Positions 32,335 through 42,209 of a stretch of DNA of 64,000 nucleotides are shown in pieces. This DNA comes from Proteus vulgaris (GTDB lineage Bacteria; Pseudomonadota; Gammaproteobacteria; Enterobacterales; Enterobacteriaceae). The DNA lies in the NCBI GenBank assembly GCA_901472505.1, contig LR590468.1, forward strand, positions 2,331,501 through 2,395,500, given 5' to 3'. The notes beneath the pieces were generated by a model. The model ran no database searches. It was not told where the DNA came from and saw nothing but the letters and a program-made list of their open reading frames with translations. A program made the translations under genes and the position numbers. The number at the start of each line of letters is the position of its first letter. Positions within the stretch are counted from its first letter, which is position 1.

Positions 32335-32646
32335 ATGCAAGATCCTGCATTATCACCTGAAGAGAATGAGCACTGGCTAAGATTTGTTGAGTTATTACAA
32401 CATGCATTTGAGCAAGATGTGCAATTTCCTATTTTACAGCTTTTAATGACACCTGATGAACGTAGTGCTTTAGCGACACGAGTACGCATTGTGCAAGAGT
32501 TAATGCGGGGAGACTTAAGTCAGCGTGAGCTAAAAGAAGAGTTAGGCGTTGGTATTGCTACTATCACTAGAGGCTCTAATAGTTTAAAAACTGCGCCACA
32601 TGAAGTGAAGTTATGGCTTGAAAAAGAGCTAATGACAAAAAAATAG
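32335..32646 (+). CDS. trpR: Trp operon repressor TrpR
   Basis: TrpR is a dimeric helical repressor that binds operators when charged with L-tryptophan. From ATG 32335 ([11 protein letters not shown]) the protein is 103 aa. The helix-turn-helix reads [20 protein letters not shown], and the Trp-contact [14 protein letters not shown] is present. An alternative start at 32311 would lie inside the operator and is unlikely. The operator just upstream indicates autoregulation. Followed by a strong terminator. Confidence 0.97.
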   Translation: MQDPALSPEENEHWLRFVELLQHAFEQDVQFPILQLLMTPDERSALATRVRIVQELMRGDLSQRELKEELGVGIATITRGSNSLKTAPHEVKLWLEKELMTKK

Positions 32647-32680
32647 TTGCATTATGACTATGTAAATTAGAATAATAAAA

Positions 32681-32715
32681 AGCCATTTAATCACATGATT
32701 AAATGGCTTTTTGCT
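32681..32715. terminator. Bidirectional terminator between trpR and yjjX
   Basis: 13-bp stem AGCCATTTAATCA / TGATTAAATGGCT with a two-base loop, then TTTTTGCTTTC. Confidence 0.92.
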
Positions 32716-32750
32716 TTCTTTTTATCTAAAAAAACCGATCAGGTTAGTTG

Positions 32751-33287
32751 TTAATCTTCTTTTTGATTGAGTTCTTTATAGATAGCATGAGTTACAGGCA
32801 CTAATGCCAGAACTAATGCTTGCTGATAAACAGACGTACGACTGAGTAGGCCATCGGTAAAATAACCAATTGCACCACCGCGCTGTTTAATGTTATCAAT
32901 TTTGGTTAAGAAGGCCATTTCATCACCAAGCTCTCTGCCTTCACGGATCCCTTTTAAGATCTGTTCTGGTAGCATAAGACTTGCAGAGCGTGATTCACCT
33001 CGAATTTGTCCATGCTCGACAACAATCCAAGCAAAAGTCATATCATCTTCAATACCGGCTTCAACACCAACCCAAAAATCTGCTTCTGGACGAACTTGTC
33101 GGGCTGCCATCACGCGTTGACGTGCGCCAGTTCTCGTTTCTGTATTTCCGATAGGTTGTTGTGGAACACGGCTATCGACATTAATATCTTCAATATCAAA
33201 GGTATCTTTACCGAACACTTGCTCAAAAGCGAGTTTTATCGCGTTGATTTTTGCTGGATTCGTAGTGGCTGCAATGACATGATACAT
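32751..33287 (-). CDS. yjjX: Inosine/xanthosine triphosphatase YjjX
   Basis: YjjX hydrolyses non-canonical ITP and XTP to the diphosphates, protecting nucleic acids. The 178 aa protein begins [20 protein letters not shown], the family's phosphate-binding start, and contains [19 protein letters not shown] and [20 protein letters not shown]. Length and order fit E. coli YjjX; it sits between trpR and gpmB and faces trpR, as in E. coli. No unusual features. Confidence 0.95.
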   Translation of the reverse strand: MYHVIAATTNPAKINAIKLAFEQVFGKDTFDIEDINVDSRVPQQPIGNTETRTGARQRVMAARQVRPEADFWVGVEAGIEDDMTFAWIVVEHGQIRGESRSASLMLPEQILKGIREGRELGDEMAFLTKIDNIKQRGGAIGYFTDGLLSRTSVYQQALVLALVPVTHAIYKELNQKED

Positions 33288-33338
33288 AATGAATTAATCA
33301 TCCTTTGAAAAATTAGAGCAGTATAACGGAAAAAATGT

Positions 33339-33974
33339 ATGTTACAGGTCTATCTTGTTCGCCACGGTGAAACTGAATGGAACGTGGCGAGACGTATTCA
33401 AGGGCAATCTGATAGCCCACTGACAGCAAATGGTGTGCGTCAAGCACAGCAAGTTGCTGAAAAAGTAAAATCAGCAGGCATTACCCATATTATCTCAAGC
33501 GATCTTGGCCGTACTCGTCAAACGGCAGAAATCATTGCACAAGCTTGTGGCTGTGAAGTAATCACTGACTCACGTTTACGTGAACTCAATATGGGCGTTC
33601 TTGAACAGCGAGAGATCGCAACATTAAAGACACAAGAAGAGGCTTGGCGCAAGAGTTTGATTGATGGTACACCTGATGGGCGAATTCCCCAAGGAGAATC
33701 AATGGCAGAATTAGCGACCCGAATGAAGGCTGCGTTAAATCAATGCCTTGATTTACCCCAAAATAGCCGTCCACTTTTAGTGAGCCATGGTATTGCATTA
33801 GGGTGTTTATTGAGTACAGTTTTGGGATTACCTGCATATGCAGAACGTCGTTTAAGACTGCGTAATTGTTCAATATCACGTGTCGATTATCAAAATAGTC
33901 CTTGGCTTGCCAATGGTTGGGTGATTGAAACGGCAGGTGATGTAAGTCATCTTACTGATTACTGCATTAGATGA
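33339..33974 (+). CDS. gpmB: Phosphoglycerate mutase-like phosphatase GpmB
   Basis: GpmB (YtjC) is a histidine-phosphatase-superfamily protein annotated as probable cofactor-dependent phosphoglycerate mutase; its true substrate is uncertain. The catalytic LVRHGETEWN motif places the phospho-histidine at residue 9, with the second histidine in LLVSHGIALG near residue 149. Of 211 aa, family size. Divergent from yjjX by about 50 bases and convergent with rob. Confidence 0.94.
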   Translation: MLQVYLVRHGETEWNVARRIQGQSDSPLTANGVRQAQQVAEKVKSAGITHIISSDLGRTRQTAEIIAQACGCEVITDSRLRELNMGVLEQREIATLKTQEEAWRKSLIDGTPDGRIPQGESMAELATRMKAALNQCLDLPQNSRPLLVSHGIALGCLLSTVLGLPAYAERRLRLRNCSISRVDYQNSPWLANGWVIETAGDVSHLTDYCIR

Positions 33975-33992
33975 AGTTCAACGTTAAAAAAT

Positions 33993-34030
33993 AAAAGCTC
34001 TCTTTGAAATGATTATCAAGAGAGCTTTTT
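33993..34030. terminator. Bidirectional terminator between gpmB and rob
   Basis: AAAAGCTCTCTTTGA pairs with TCAAGAGAGCTTTTT around a short loop; it lies between the gpmB and rob stop codons. Confidence 0.9.
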
Positions 34031-34031
34031 C

Positions 34032-34941
34032 TTATGCGGTTACATCTTCACGTTTAATGGGGATGTAATATTCAAAGCGTTCGATATGATCTTGTGGTTC
34101 AGTTTACCATCTCATTACTGTAACGCACATTTTTAAGATAGTATTTTTCGACGTCATAACCTTTACGGCGAGTTAGCCCCATAGTGGGTAAACAAACACC
34201 ATAAATCAGGAATAAAAACTCCTGCATTGCACCTCGTTTCGCCTCACCTTCGAAATCAAGCGAATATAATCGCCACCGGCTAATGAGACCTCATTGGCTG
34301 CATCATACTCAATAAATGTTGCATAGTCAGGTTCAACTGCAGTGGTGTAAAGTACACGTTGTTCATCTTCATGTTCATCACTATGTTGTGCATGATGAAG
34401 ACCATAAACTTGGTGAGGAACCGCATTTATTTTGCTCATATAGTAACGCCAAAATGTTTGGCGCATATCAGAACAGGCATCAGCCCATTGTTCAAGTGTA
34501 TGGCTACATGTTTGCTCAATACCAATGAGTTTTTTCTCAGATAACTGCACAAATTCCCATTTAGGTAAATGTTGAGGATCTAAGGTAATTGGGTGGGCAA
34601 ATTCCTACCGCACACCATTCATCAGTGCGACGATAAAGAGCTGGAGTTCTATTAAATTGCTTTTTAAAAGCACGGGTAAACGTTTGTTGGGAATCAAAAC
34701 GATATTGCAAAGCAATGTCTAAAATAGGGCGGCTCGTTAAACGTAATGCAACGGCAGCGCGAGATAGACGCCTTGAACGAATATAAGAACCAATCGCTTG
34801 TCCTGTAACTTCTTTAAACATGCGTTGTAGATGCCACTTGGAGTAGCCTGCTTTGGTTGCGACATTATCGAGGGATAATGGCTTATCGAGGTTACTATCA
34901 AGCCAAGCGAGCAAATCACGTATGATGTTGGTTTGATCCAT
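34032..34941 (-). CDS. rob: Right origin-binding protein Rob (AraC family), frame broken by three indels
   Basis: Rob is an AraC/XylS regulator overlapping MarA and SoxS, activating efflux and stress genes and binding the right side of oriC. The N-terminal DNA-binding domain is intact: WLDSNLDKPLSLDNVATKAG, SKWHLQRMFKEVTG and PILDIALQYRFDSQQTFTRA. The C-terminal GyrI-like domain is spread over three frames: +1 C at 34591-34593, -1 T at 34258-34259 and +1 A at 34103-34105. Correcting these gives CPPITLDPQHLPKWEFVQLS, then GDYIRFDFEGEAKRGAMQEF and a natural end at 34032 (EYYIPIKREDVTA), 302 aa (289 in E. coli). Three homopolymer errors in one conserved gene argue for poor consensus rather than decay. 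Confidence 0.88.
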
Positions 34942-35144
34942 ACATCTCCCTTAGTCATATTCGTTTATTTATTGTTGTAGATGGTAAATAGGCTAAACAC
35001 CTATAACAAGTTATATTGTTAGGTAATCGTAAAATATAGTCTTTTTCGGTGATAGATGTACACAAATTCTTCTATCAGTTAGCAAAAGATTGTTTTATTC
35101 TAGGTTTAATTATTTTCTCATCTTTTCAATGGAACAAAGTAAAT

Positions 35145-35621
35145 ATGTTAAATTTCAAAAAGATGCTAGCTGTGTCTATCTTACTCCCTTTTTCTTTGAT
35201 GGCAAAAGCGGAAGAAATTGGCTATGTCGATACTGTGTTTAAGTTTTTTGGTGCTAACCATAAAATTGTGATTGAAGCGTTTGATGATCCTGAAGTTAAA
35301 AATGTGACTTGCTATTTAAGCCGAGCAAAAACGGGAGGGATCTCAGGAAGTTTAGGTCTTGCTGAGGATACGGCAGATGCGGCAATTTCTTGCCAGCAAG
35401 TGGGGCCTATTGAGTTAAGTGAAAAGGTGATAAAAGGAAAAAATCGAGGTGATGTTGTTTTCCAAAAAAGAACGTCTTTAGTCTTTAAAAAGCTTCAAGT
35501 TGTCCGTTTTTACGATAAAGAGCGTCATGCGCTGATTTACCTAACCTATTCCGATAAAGTCATTGATGGATCGCCAAAAAACGCGATTAGTGCAGTGCCT
35601 ATTATGCCGTGGAAAGAGTGA
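35145..35621 (+). CDS. creA: Periplasmic protein CreA
   Basis: CreA is a small exported protein of unknown function. ATG 35145 gives a signal peptide ([17 protein letters not shown]) followed by the near-invariant [53 protein letters not shown] and the end [12 protein letters not shown]; 158 aa in all, as in E. coli. The two cysteines could pair. In E. coli creA precedes creBCD; those are absent and arcA follows directly on the other strand, beyond a terminator. Confidence 0.94.
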   Translation: MLNFKKMLAVSILLPFSLMAKAEEIGYVDTVFKFFGANHKIVIEAFDDPEVKNVTCYLSRAKTGGISGSLGLAEDTADAAISCQQVGPIELSEKVIKGKNRGDVVFQKRTSLVFKKLQVVRFYDKERHALIYLTYSDKVIDGSPKNAISAVPIMPWKE

Positions 35622-35772
35622 TTTTGAATTATTAGATAACTCAATGGTTAATAAAATTAATCTGAATAAGGTTTAAAATTTTTTTTAACAAGTCGCTCTA
35701 TTTTTTTTCAAAATAGTTGCTGAGATCAATTTTCACCTTTTGTGATTTTATTAAGACGATTTTAGATAAAAG

Positions 35773-35807
35773 AAAACCCCGAATAAAAATCGGGGGTTTT
35801 TTTATAA
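35773..35807. terminator. Bidirectional terminator between creA and arcA
   Basis: AAAACCCCG (35773-35781) pairs with CGGGGGTTTT (35791-35800), followed by more T's; it lies just past the arcA stop on the minus strand. Confidence 0.9.
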
Positions 35808-35832
35808 ATTAACTATTTGATATAGAATCAAA

Positions 35833-36550
35833 TTACTCGTCTAAATCACCACAGAAACGATAACCTTCACCATGGATTGTGGCAATGATTTCAGGAGTAT
35901 CTGGTGTAGATTCGAAATGCTTACGAATACGACGAATTGTAACGTCGACAGTACGATCATGCGGTTTCAATTCACGACCTGTCATTTTCTTCAGTAATTC
36001 TGCTCGAGTTTGGATTTTTCCAGGATTCTCGCAGAAATGTAGCATCGCACGAAATTCACTGCGTGGTAATTTGTATTGTTCACCAGCAGGACTGATCAGT
36101 GAGCGACTATTAATATCAAGCTCCCAACCATTGAATTTATAGCTCTCGACTAAAACGGCGTTCTTCTGTGCCATTAACTAAATTCATGGTACGTGACAAC
36201 AAGTTACGAGCACGAATCGTTAATTCACGAGGATTAAAAGGTTTAGTTATGTAATCATCAGCACCAATTTCAAGGCCTAAGATTTTATCAACTTCATTAT
36301 CACGACCCGTTAGGAACATTAATGCAACACTTGCCTGTTCTCGTAATTCACGAGCCAGTAACAGCCCATTTTTACCAGGAAGGTTAATGTCCATAATGAC
36401 CAGATTAATATCGTGATCAGAGAGAACATTGTGCATTTCGTTGCCATCAGTGGCTTCGTGTACGATATACCCTTCAGCTTCGAATATGCTTTTCAGGGTA
36501 TTACGAGTAACTACTTCGTCTTCAACAATCAGAATGTGCGGGGTTTGCAT
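35833..36550 (-). CDS. arcA: Response regulator ArcA, frame broken by +1 T
   Basis: ArcA is the DNA-binding response regulator of the ArcAB system, controlling respiratory and fermentative genes under low oxygen. The receiver domain starts [20 protein letters not shown], with the phospho-acceptor Asp in [13 protein letters not shown] (about residue 54) and [20 protein letters not shown]. The winged-helix output domain starts [18 protein letters not shown] and ends [12 protein letters not shown]. The frame breaks in the linker at a T-run (plus strand A's at 36152-36155); with three T's the text reads EERRLVESYKF and the length is exactly 238 aa, as in E. coli. As given, pieces are 36550-36137 and 36174-35833. 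A real null is unlikely. Confidence 0.93.
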
Positions 36551-37137
36551 ATTTGCTACCTAAAATTACCAAAAATAGAAAAAGGAAATCTGTGTTTAAC
36601 TTCTGTGTGTGCACTTGTGTGGTTATTCATTTTTGTTATTAGCACGCAAAAACTAGACCCAGATTGAAATTCGATAAATAACCATCACGTTATTACAAAA
36701 AAATTACGATTTTAATCGACAATGAACGCTAAAATCAGAATGCAAAACGCCCATAGTCTATTAACAGCAATATAACACCAGTTGTATTAAATACCATCTA
36801 AAAAGCTAACTTTTGTTGACACATATCAAAATCAAGATAACAGCTTAACCCTGATTTCAATAGTTAACTATATAATTTGATTTATGTAATGTAAAAGAAA
36901 AATATATGTTAAATATAGTGGGGATTATTTTTTTTACCAGTTTTGTTACACAAATTAAAGGAGCCTAAAATACCTTATTCCTTATAAAAGTACAAATCCC
37001 CAAATAACACCAAAATAGTAGCTTTATTTTCTTTATTTATCCCTTTGTGATAGCAATATCTATACTACAATAGGAGTAACGATCGAATATATTTCATTTA
37101 GGTGAAATTTATTTTTTGAGTAAAAAAAAGAAAAAAA
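36551..37137. other. Intergenic region arcA to thr promoter
   Basis: About 590 AT-rich bases, containing the divergent arcA promoter(s) and the upstream part of the thr control region. I see no gene; the E. coli genes yjjY and lasT (yjtD), which lie here, are missing. Confidence 0.55.
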
Positions 37138-37166
37138 TTGACATCTCTCTCGCTTTGCTTTAACCA
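37138..37166 (+). promoter_or_regulatory. thr operon promoter
   Basis: Perfect -35 TTGACA (37138-37143), 16-base spacer, then TTAACC (37160-37165). Spacing and the unusual TTTAACC -10 match the E. coli thrLABC promoter (TTGACT-16-TTAACC) as I recall it; a ...AGTATATAG extension follows in both. Confidence 0.75.
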
Positions 37167-37205
37167 GTATATAGTCAAACTAAATTTGAGACAGACAGGA
37201 TAGTT

Positions 37206-37289
37206 ATGCGTAGTTACAGCCCAGTTAAAATGACAATTATTACCACCACCACCGGAATTTTATATTGCGGGACGGGCTGTCGCATATAA
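37206..37289 (+). CDS. thrL: thr operon leader peptide
   Basis: This 27-residue leader reads MRSYSPVKMTIITTTTG followed by ILYCGTGCRI. It controls the thr operon by attenuation: ribosome stalling at Thr/Ile codons under starvation favours an antiterminator. Here the regulatory codons are only Thr-Ile-Ile-Thr-Thr-Thr-Thr, fewer than the eight Thr and four Ile of E. coli, and the peptide has a longer N-terminal lead and a different tail. The stop is 19 bases before the attenuator stem. A GACAGGATAG box precedes the ATG. Confidence 0.85.
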   Translation: MRSYSPVKMTIITTTTGILYCGTGCRI

Positions 37290-37308
37290 AAAACGAAAAT
37301 CGAAAAAG

Positions 37309-37338
37309 CCCGCATTGAGAAATGCGGGTTTTTTTTTT
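37309..37338 (+). terminator. thr operon attenuator
   Basis: CCCGCATT (37309-37316) pairs with AATGCGGG (37321-37328) around the loop GAGA, followed by ten T's. GGGACGGGCT within the leader gene (from about 37269) could pair with the 5' arm to form the antiterminator. Confidence 0.92.
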
Positions 37339-37361
37339 GGGTGAAAAATCAGGAGAGTTGT

Positions 37362-39821
37362 ATGCGAGTGTTAAAATTTGGAGGAACTTCAGTTGCCAAT
37401 GCCGAGCGTGTGCTGAATGTTGCTGATATCGCTGAGAAAAAAAGAGAGCAAGGACAAGTCGCTCTTGTATTATCAGCACCAGCTAAAATAACAAATTATT
37501 TGGTTGCAATGATTGAAAAAACGGCAGAAGGCGAAGATCCCCTCACTCAAGTACGAGAAGCCGAACAAATTTTTGCCAATTTATTACAAGGTTTAAGAGA
37601 AAAACAGCCTGGTTTCGATTATGAACGTTTAAAAGATAAAGTTGAGCGTGAATTTGCTGAAATTAAACATATCCTTCATGGAATTTCGTTATTAGGACAA
37701 TGTCCTGATAGCATCAATGCGGCAATGATTTGTCGTGGTGAAAAGCTCTCGATCGCCATTATGGAATCGGTTTTACAAGCTCGTGGCTATAATGTCACTG
37801 TTATTGATCCTGTAAAAAACTTACTCGCACAAGGTCACTATCTAGAATCTACCGTTGATATCCCTGAATCGACTCGTCGCATTTTGGAACTTAATATCGC
37901 GAAAGACGATATGATTTTAATGGCAGGTTTTACCGCCGGTAATGAAAAAGGTGAACTGGTTGTATTAGGTCGCAATGGTTCAGACTACTCAGCTGCAGTA
38001 TTAGCAGCCTGTTTACGTGCTAAATGCTGTGAAATTTGGACTGATGTTGACGGTGTTTATACTTGTGATCCACGTTTAGTGCCTGATGCACGTTTGTTAA
38101 AAGGCATGTCATATCAAGAGGCAATGGAACTGTCTTACTTTGGTGCCAAGGTACTTCATCCTCGTACAATTGCGCCTATTGCCCAATTCCAAATACCTTG
38201 TTTAATTAAAAATACGGGCAATCCAGATGCGCCGGGTACCTTGATTGGTGATGGTCAAAAAGATGAGAGCACACCTGTTAAAGGAATAACTAACCTTAAT
38301 AATATGGCAATGATCAACGTATCTGGGCCTGGAATGAAAGGAATGGTAGGAATGGCGGCTCGCGTGTTCTCGGTAATGTCGAGAGCGGGGATTTCAGTTG
38401 TTCTAATCACACAGTCTTCTTCTGAATACAGCATTAGTTTTTGTGTGCCACAAAAAGAGCTGATAAGAGCGCAAAAAGCATTATCAGATGAATTCTATTT
38501 AGAATTAAAAGATGGCGTACTTGATCCATTAGATATTATGGAAAATGTAGCGATTATCTCTGTGGTGGGTGATGGTATGCGTACCCTGAAAGGGATTTCA
38601 GCACGATTCTTCTCTGCATTAACACGTGGCAATATCAATATTGTTGCTATTGCTCAAGGGTCCTCTGAACGTTCTATTTCTGCGGTTATTGCTAATGATT
38701 CAGCAACCAATGCGGTACGTTTATGCCATCAAATGTTATTCAATACAAATCAAATTGTTGAAGTTTTTGTGATTGGTGTGGGGGGAGTAGGTAATGCATT
38801 AATCGAACAAATTCATCGTCAACAGGCATGGTTGAAAAATAAGCACATTGATCTTCGTGTATGTGGTATTGCTAATTCGCGCGCGATGTTAACGAATATG
38901 CAGGGTATTGATTTAGATAATTGGCAACAAGCATTAAAAGAAGCCAAAGCGCCTTTTAGCTTTAGTCAACTTATTCGTTTAGAAAAAGAGTACCACTTCT
39001 TAAATCCAGTGATTGTTGATTGCACATCAAATGAGGAAATTGCGCAACAGTATGCAAATTTCTTACAAAATGGCTTTAATGTGGTTACACCAAACAAAAA
39101 AGCGAATACGCTGTCGATGGATTATTACTATCAAATCCGAAAAGCCGCGGAAGCTTCACGTCGCAAATTTTTGTATGACACTAACGTGGGTGCCGGTTTA
39201 CCAGTTATTGAAAACTTACAAAACTTGCTTAATGCAGGTGATGAACTAGTTCAATTTAATGGTATTCTCTCTGGCTCGCTCTCTTACATTTTTGGCCAGT
39301 TAGATGAAGGTAAGAGCTTGTCAGAAGCAACACTTTCAGCGAAAGAAAAAGGCTTTACAGAACCGGATCCTCGAGATGATCTTTCTGGTATGGATGTCGC
39401 ACGTAAATTACTGATTTTAGCTCGTGAAGCGGGTTATAAATTAGAGTTAAGTGATATCGATGTAGAGCCTGTATTACCGGCTTCATTTGACAGCACGGGT
39501 GATGTTGCTAATTTCTTAAGCCGTTTACCTCAAGTTGATGTTGAGTTTGATGCTAAAGTCGAAGAAGCGCAGAAAGAAGGTAAAGTATTACGTTATGTTG
39601 GTATTATTAATGAGGGGCAGTGCCAAGTTAAAATGATGGCTGTTGATGCTAATGATCCTCTGTTTAAAGTAAAAAATGGTGAAAATGCTTTAGCCTTTTA
39701 CACTCGCTACTATCAGCCAATCCCATTAGTGCTACGTGGGTATGGTGCGGGTAATGATGTTACTGCTGCTGGAGTGTTTGCAGATGTATTACGTACCTTA
39801 TCATGGAAATTGGGAGTTTAA
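37362..39821 (+). CDS. thrA: Bifunctional aspartokinase I / homoserine dehydrogenase I
   Basis: ThrA catalyses the first and third steps of the aspartate pathway to threonine, with feedback inhibition by threonine. The aspartokinase part starts [20 protein letters not shown] and includes [19 protein letters not shown] regulatory domains lie near residues 310-460 ([20 protein letters not shown]); the homoserine dehydrogenase part begins near 465 ([20 protein letters not shown]) with [10 protein letters not shown] and [23 protein letters not shown] 37362 has an AGGAGAG box; 819 aa, close to 820 in E. coli. Intact. Confidence 0.97.
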   Translation: MRVLKFGGTSVANAERVLNVADIAEKKREQGQVALVLSAPAKITNYLVAMIEKTAEGEDPLTQVREAEQIFANLLQGLREKQPGFDYERLKDKVEREFAEIKHILHGISLLGQCPDSINAAMICRGEKLSIAIMESVLQARGYNVTVIDPVKNLLAQGHYLESTVDIPESTRRILELNIAKDDMILMAGFTAGNEKGELVVLGRNGSDYSAAVLAACLRAKCCEIWTDVDGVYTCDPRLVPDARLLKGMSYQEAMELSYFGAKVLHPRTIAPIAQFQIPCLIKNTGNPDAPGTLIGDGQKDESTPVKGITNLNNMAMINVSGPGMKGMVGMAARVFSVMSRAGISVVLITQSSSEYSISFCVPQKELIRAQKALSDEFYLELKDGVLDPLDIMENVAIISVVGDGMRTLKGISARFFSALTRGNINIVAIAQGSSERSISAVIANDSATNAVRLCHQMLFNTNQIVEVFVIGVGGVGNALIEQIHRQQAWLKNKHIDLRVCGIANSRAMLTNMQGIDLDNWQQALKEAKAPFSFSQLIRLEKEYHFLNPVIVDCTSNEEIAQQYANFLQNGFNVVTPNKKANTLSMDYYYQIRKAAEASRRKFLYDTNVGAGLPVIENLQNLLNAGDELVQFNGILSGSLSYIFGQLDEGKSLSEATLSAKEKGFTEPDPRDDLSGMDVARKLLILAREAGYKLELSDIDVEPVLPASFDSTGDVANFLSRLPQVDVEFDAKVEEAQKEGKVLRYVGIINEGQCQVKMMAVDANDPLFKVKNGENALAFYTRYYQPIPLVLRGYGAGNDVTAAGVFADVLRTLSWKLGV

Positions 39822-39823
39822 GC

Positions 39824-40753
39824 GTGGTTAAAGTTTACGCACCGGCATCAATAGGTAACGTGAGCGTCGGATTTGATGTTCTCGGCGCCGCAGTTTCACC
39901 TATTGATGGGCAATTACTTGGCGACTGTGTCGCAATTGAAGCAGCATCATCATTTACACTGGAAAGTAAAGGGCATTTTGTTAGCAAATTGCCTGCTGAT
40001 CCTAAACAAAATATTGTGTATCAATGTTGGCAATTATTCTGTGAAAAACTAGGCAAAGAACTTCCAGTTGCAATGACACTTGAGAAGAATATGCCAATTG
40101 GTTCAGGTTTAGGATCAAGTGCTTGTTCTGTTGTTGCCGCATTAGTTGCACTTAACGAATTTGCTAAAAAACCCTTCAACGAAAGACAATTATTATTAAT
40201 GATGGGTGAATTAGAAGGGCGTATTTCGGGGAGTGTACATTTTGATAATGTTGCGCCTTGTTATTTAGGTGGATTACAACTCATTCTTGAGCAAAATGAT
40301 ATTATTTGCCAATCAGTGCCTGCATTTGATGACTGGTACTGGGTAATGGCCTACCCAGGAATTAAAGTCTCTACGGCACAAGCTAGAGCGATTTTGCCAA
40401 AACAGTATTCAAAAGAAGATATTATTAATCATGGCCGTTATTTATCTGGATTTATTCATGCTTGCCATACACAGCAATCCGAGCTGGCAGCCAATTTAAT
40501 GAAAGATGTGATAGCAGAGCCTTATCGTACTCAATTGCTTCCGGGATTTGAAAAGGCCAGAGAAGCTTCTCAAAAAAAAGGGGCATTGGCTTGTGGCATT
40601 TCCGGCTCAGGTCCTACTCTTTTTACCATCACCGATTCATTAGAAATTGCACAAGATATGGCCGAATGGTTAAAACAACACTATGTACAAAACAGTGAAG
40701 GTTTTGTGCATATCTGCCGTTTAGATACGCGTGGCGCAAGACAGATAGGGTAA
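39824..40753 (+). CDS. thrB: Homoserine kinase
   Basis: ThrB phosphorylates homoserine at the expense of ATP; GHMP kinase family. The GTG start at 39824, two bases after the thrA stop, gives [20 protein letters not shown] as in E. coli; the upstream ATG at 39803 lies inside thrA. ATP-binding motif [17 protein letters not shown] near residue 90 and [10 protein letters not shown] near 260 are intact. 309 aa. Close spacing implies translational coupling with thrA and thrC. Confidence 0.96.
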   Translation: MVKVYAPASIGNVSVGFDVLGAAVSPIDGQLLGDCVAIEAASSFTLESKGHFVSKLPADPKQNIVYQCWQLFCEKLGKELPVAMTLEKNMPIGSGLGSSACSVVAALVALNEFAKKPFNERQLLLMMGELEGRISGSVHFDNVAPCYLGGLQLILEQNDIICQSVPAFDDWYWVMAYPGIKVSTAQARAILPKQYSKEDIINHGRYLSGFIHACHTQQSELAANLMKDVIAEPYRTQLLPGFEKAREASQKKGALACGISGSGPTLFTITDSLEIAQDMAEWLKQHYVQNSEGFVHICRLDTRGARQIG

Positions 40754-40756
40754 GTC

Positions 40757-42049
40757 ATGAAATTATACAATTTAAAAGATAATCAAGAGCAAGTGAGCTT
40801 TGCTCAAGCAGTAAAGCAAGGTTTAGGTAAACACCAAGGCCTCTTTTTCCCACAGGACTTACCATCGTTTTCTAAAGATGAAATTGATGAATTATTAGCG
40901 CTTGATTTTGCAACGCGCAGTAGCCGTATTTTAACGGCATTTATAGGTGATGAAATTCCAGCTGATGTATTAGCAAAACGAATTAAAACTGCATTTGCAT
41001 TTCCTGCCCCAGTGACTCAGGTTGAAGATGATATTAGCTGTTTAGAGCTTTTCCATGGCCCCACACTGGCATTTAAAGACTTTGGTGGCCGCTTTTATGG
41101 CGCAAATGTTGTCAGAAGTAGCAGGCAATCAACCGGTTACTATTTTAACTGCAACATCCGGTGATACGGGGGCTGCTGTTGCTCATGCATTTTACAAATT
41201 AGAAAATGTACAAGTGGTTATTCTTTATCCTGAAGGCAAAATTAGCCCATTACAGGAAAAACTGTTCTGTACATTAGGTGAAAATATTCACACTGTTGCA
41301 ATTAAGGATGACTTCGATGCTTGCCAAACATTAGTAAAACAAGCTTTTGATGATGAGTTTTTAAAGAAAACAATGTATTTGAATTCAGCAAACTCTATCA
41401 ATATTAGTCGATTACTTGCTCAAATTTGTTATTACTTTGAAGCGGTTGCTCAAATTCCTACTGAAAAGCATGAACAGCTCGTGATTTCTGTACCAAGTGG
41501 TAACTTTGGTGATTTAACGGCAGGTTTGTTAGCAAAATCTTTAGGTTTACCTGTTAAGCGTTTTATTGCGGCAACAAACGTCAATGATACAGTTCCTCGT
41601 TATTTAGATAATGGAAAATGGGAACCCCATCGTACTGTTGCAACATTGTCTAATGCAATGGATGTTAGTCAACCTAATAACTGGCCTCGTATTGAAGAAT
41701 TGTACCGTCGTAAAGGGTGGGATCTTTCTGATCTTTCTCATGGTGCTGTCACGGATAAAACAACCGAAGAAACTGTACGGGAATTAGCAAAAAAAAGGTT
41801 ATATTTCAGAACTCATGCGGCAGTTGCTTACCGTTTACTGCGCGATGAACTTCAAGAGGGAGAATACGGACTATTTTTAGGTACTGCACATCCAGCAAAA
41901 TTCAAAGAAAGTGTAGAACGTATTTTAGGTGGTGAGTTGCCACTTCTAGAGAGCTAGCAGAACGTGCGGATAAAGAATTGTTATCACACTTCTTACCCGC
42001 CGATTTTGCTCAATTACGTGCATTCCTACTTGAAAGAGCACCTAAGTAA
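40757..42049 (+). CDS. thrC: Threonine synthase, frame broken by four indels
   Basis: ThrC converts O-phosphohomoserine to threonine using pyridoxal phosphate, bound to the lysine in LAFKDFGGRF (about residue 107). Four homopolymer faults break the frame: +1 T at 41093-41096 (should continue GGRFMAQMLSEVAGN), +1 A at 41789-41796 and -1 A at 41810-41811, which compensate each other over GYISE, and -1 C near 41946 (should read LPLPRELAERADKELLSHFL). Corrected, the protein is 430 aa and ends ERAPK at 42049, against 428 aa in E. coli. The ORFs as given are 40757-41164 and 41055-41957. It starts four bases after thrB. Confidence 0.92.
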
Positions 42050-42085
42050 TAATTACTTTAAATAATTAAATTTATATTTAATTAA

Positions 42086-42117
42086 ATAGCCCAATAAAGT
42101 ATTGGGCTATTTTTTTA
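42086..42117. terminator. Terminator after thrC
   Basis: ATAGCCCAAT (42086-42095) pairs with ATTGGGCTAT (42101-42110) around AAAGT, followed by seven T's. Confidence 0.95.
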
Positions 42118-42209
42118 TTAAAAATAAGAAATAAGCATTTAAAATAAATAAAATTAATTTATATAGTTTATTTCTAATAGCTTAATTTTATAAAATAAGG
42201 AAATTAAAT

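Noticed and set aside
35833..36550. Programmed ribosomal frameshifting in arcA, thrC, rob and others
   Set aside because: No shared slippery heptamer, opposite shift directions within single genes, and unbroken homologues known; homopolymer sequencing error is simpler.
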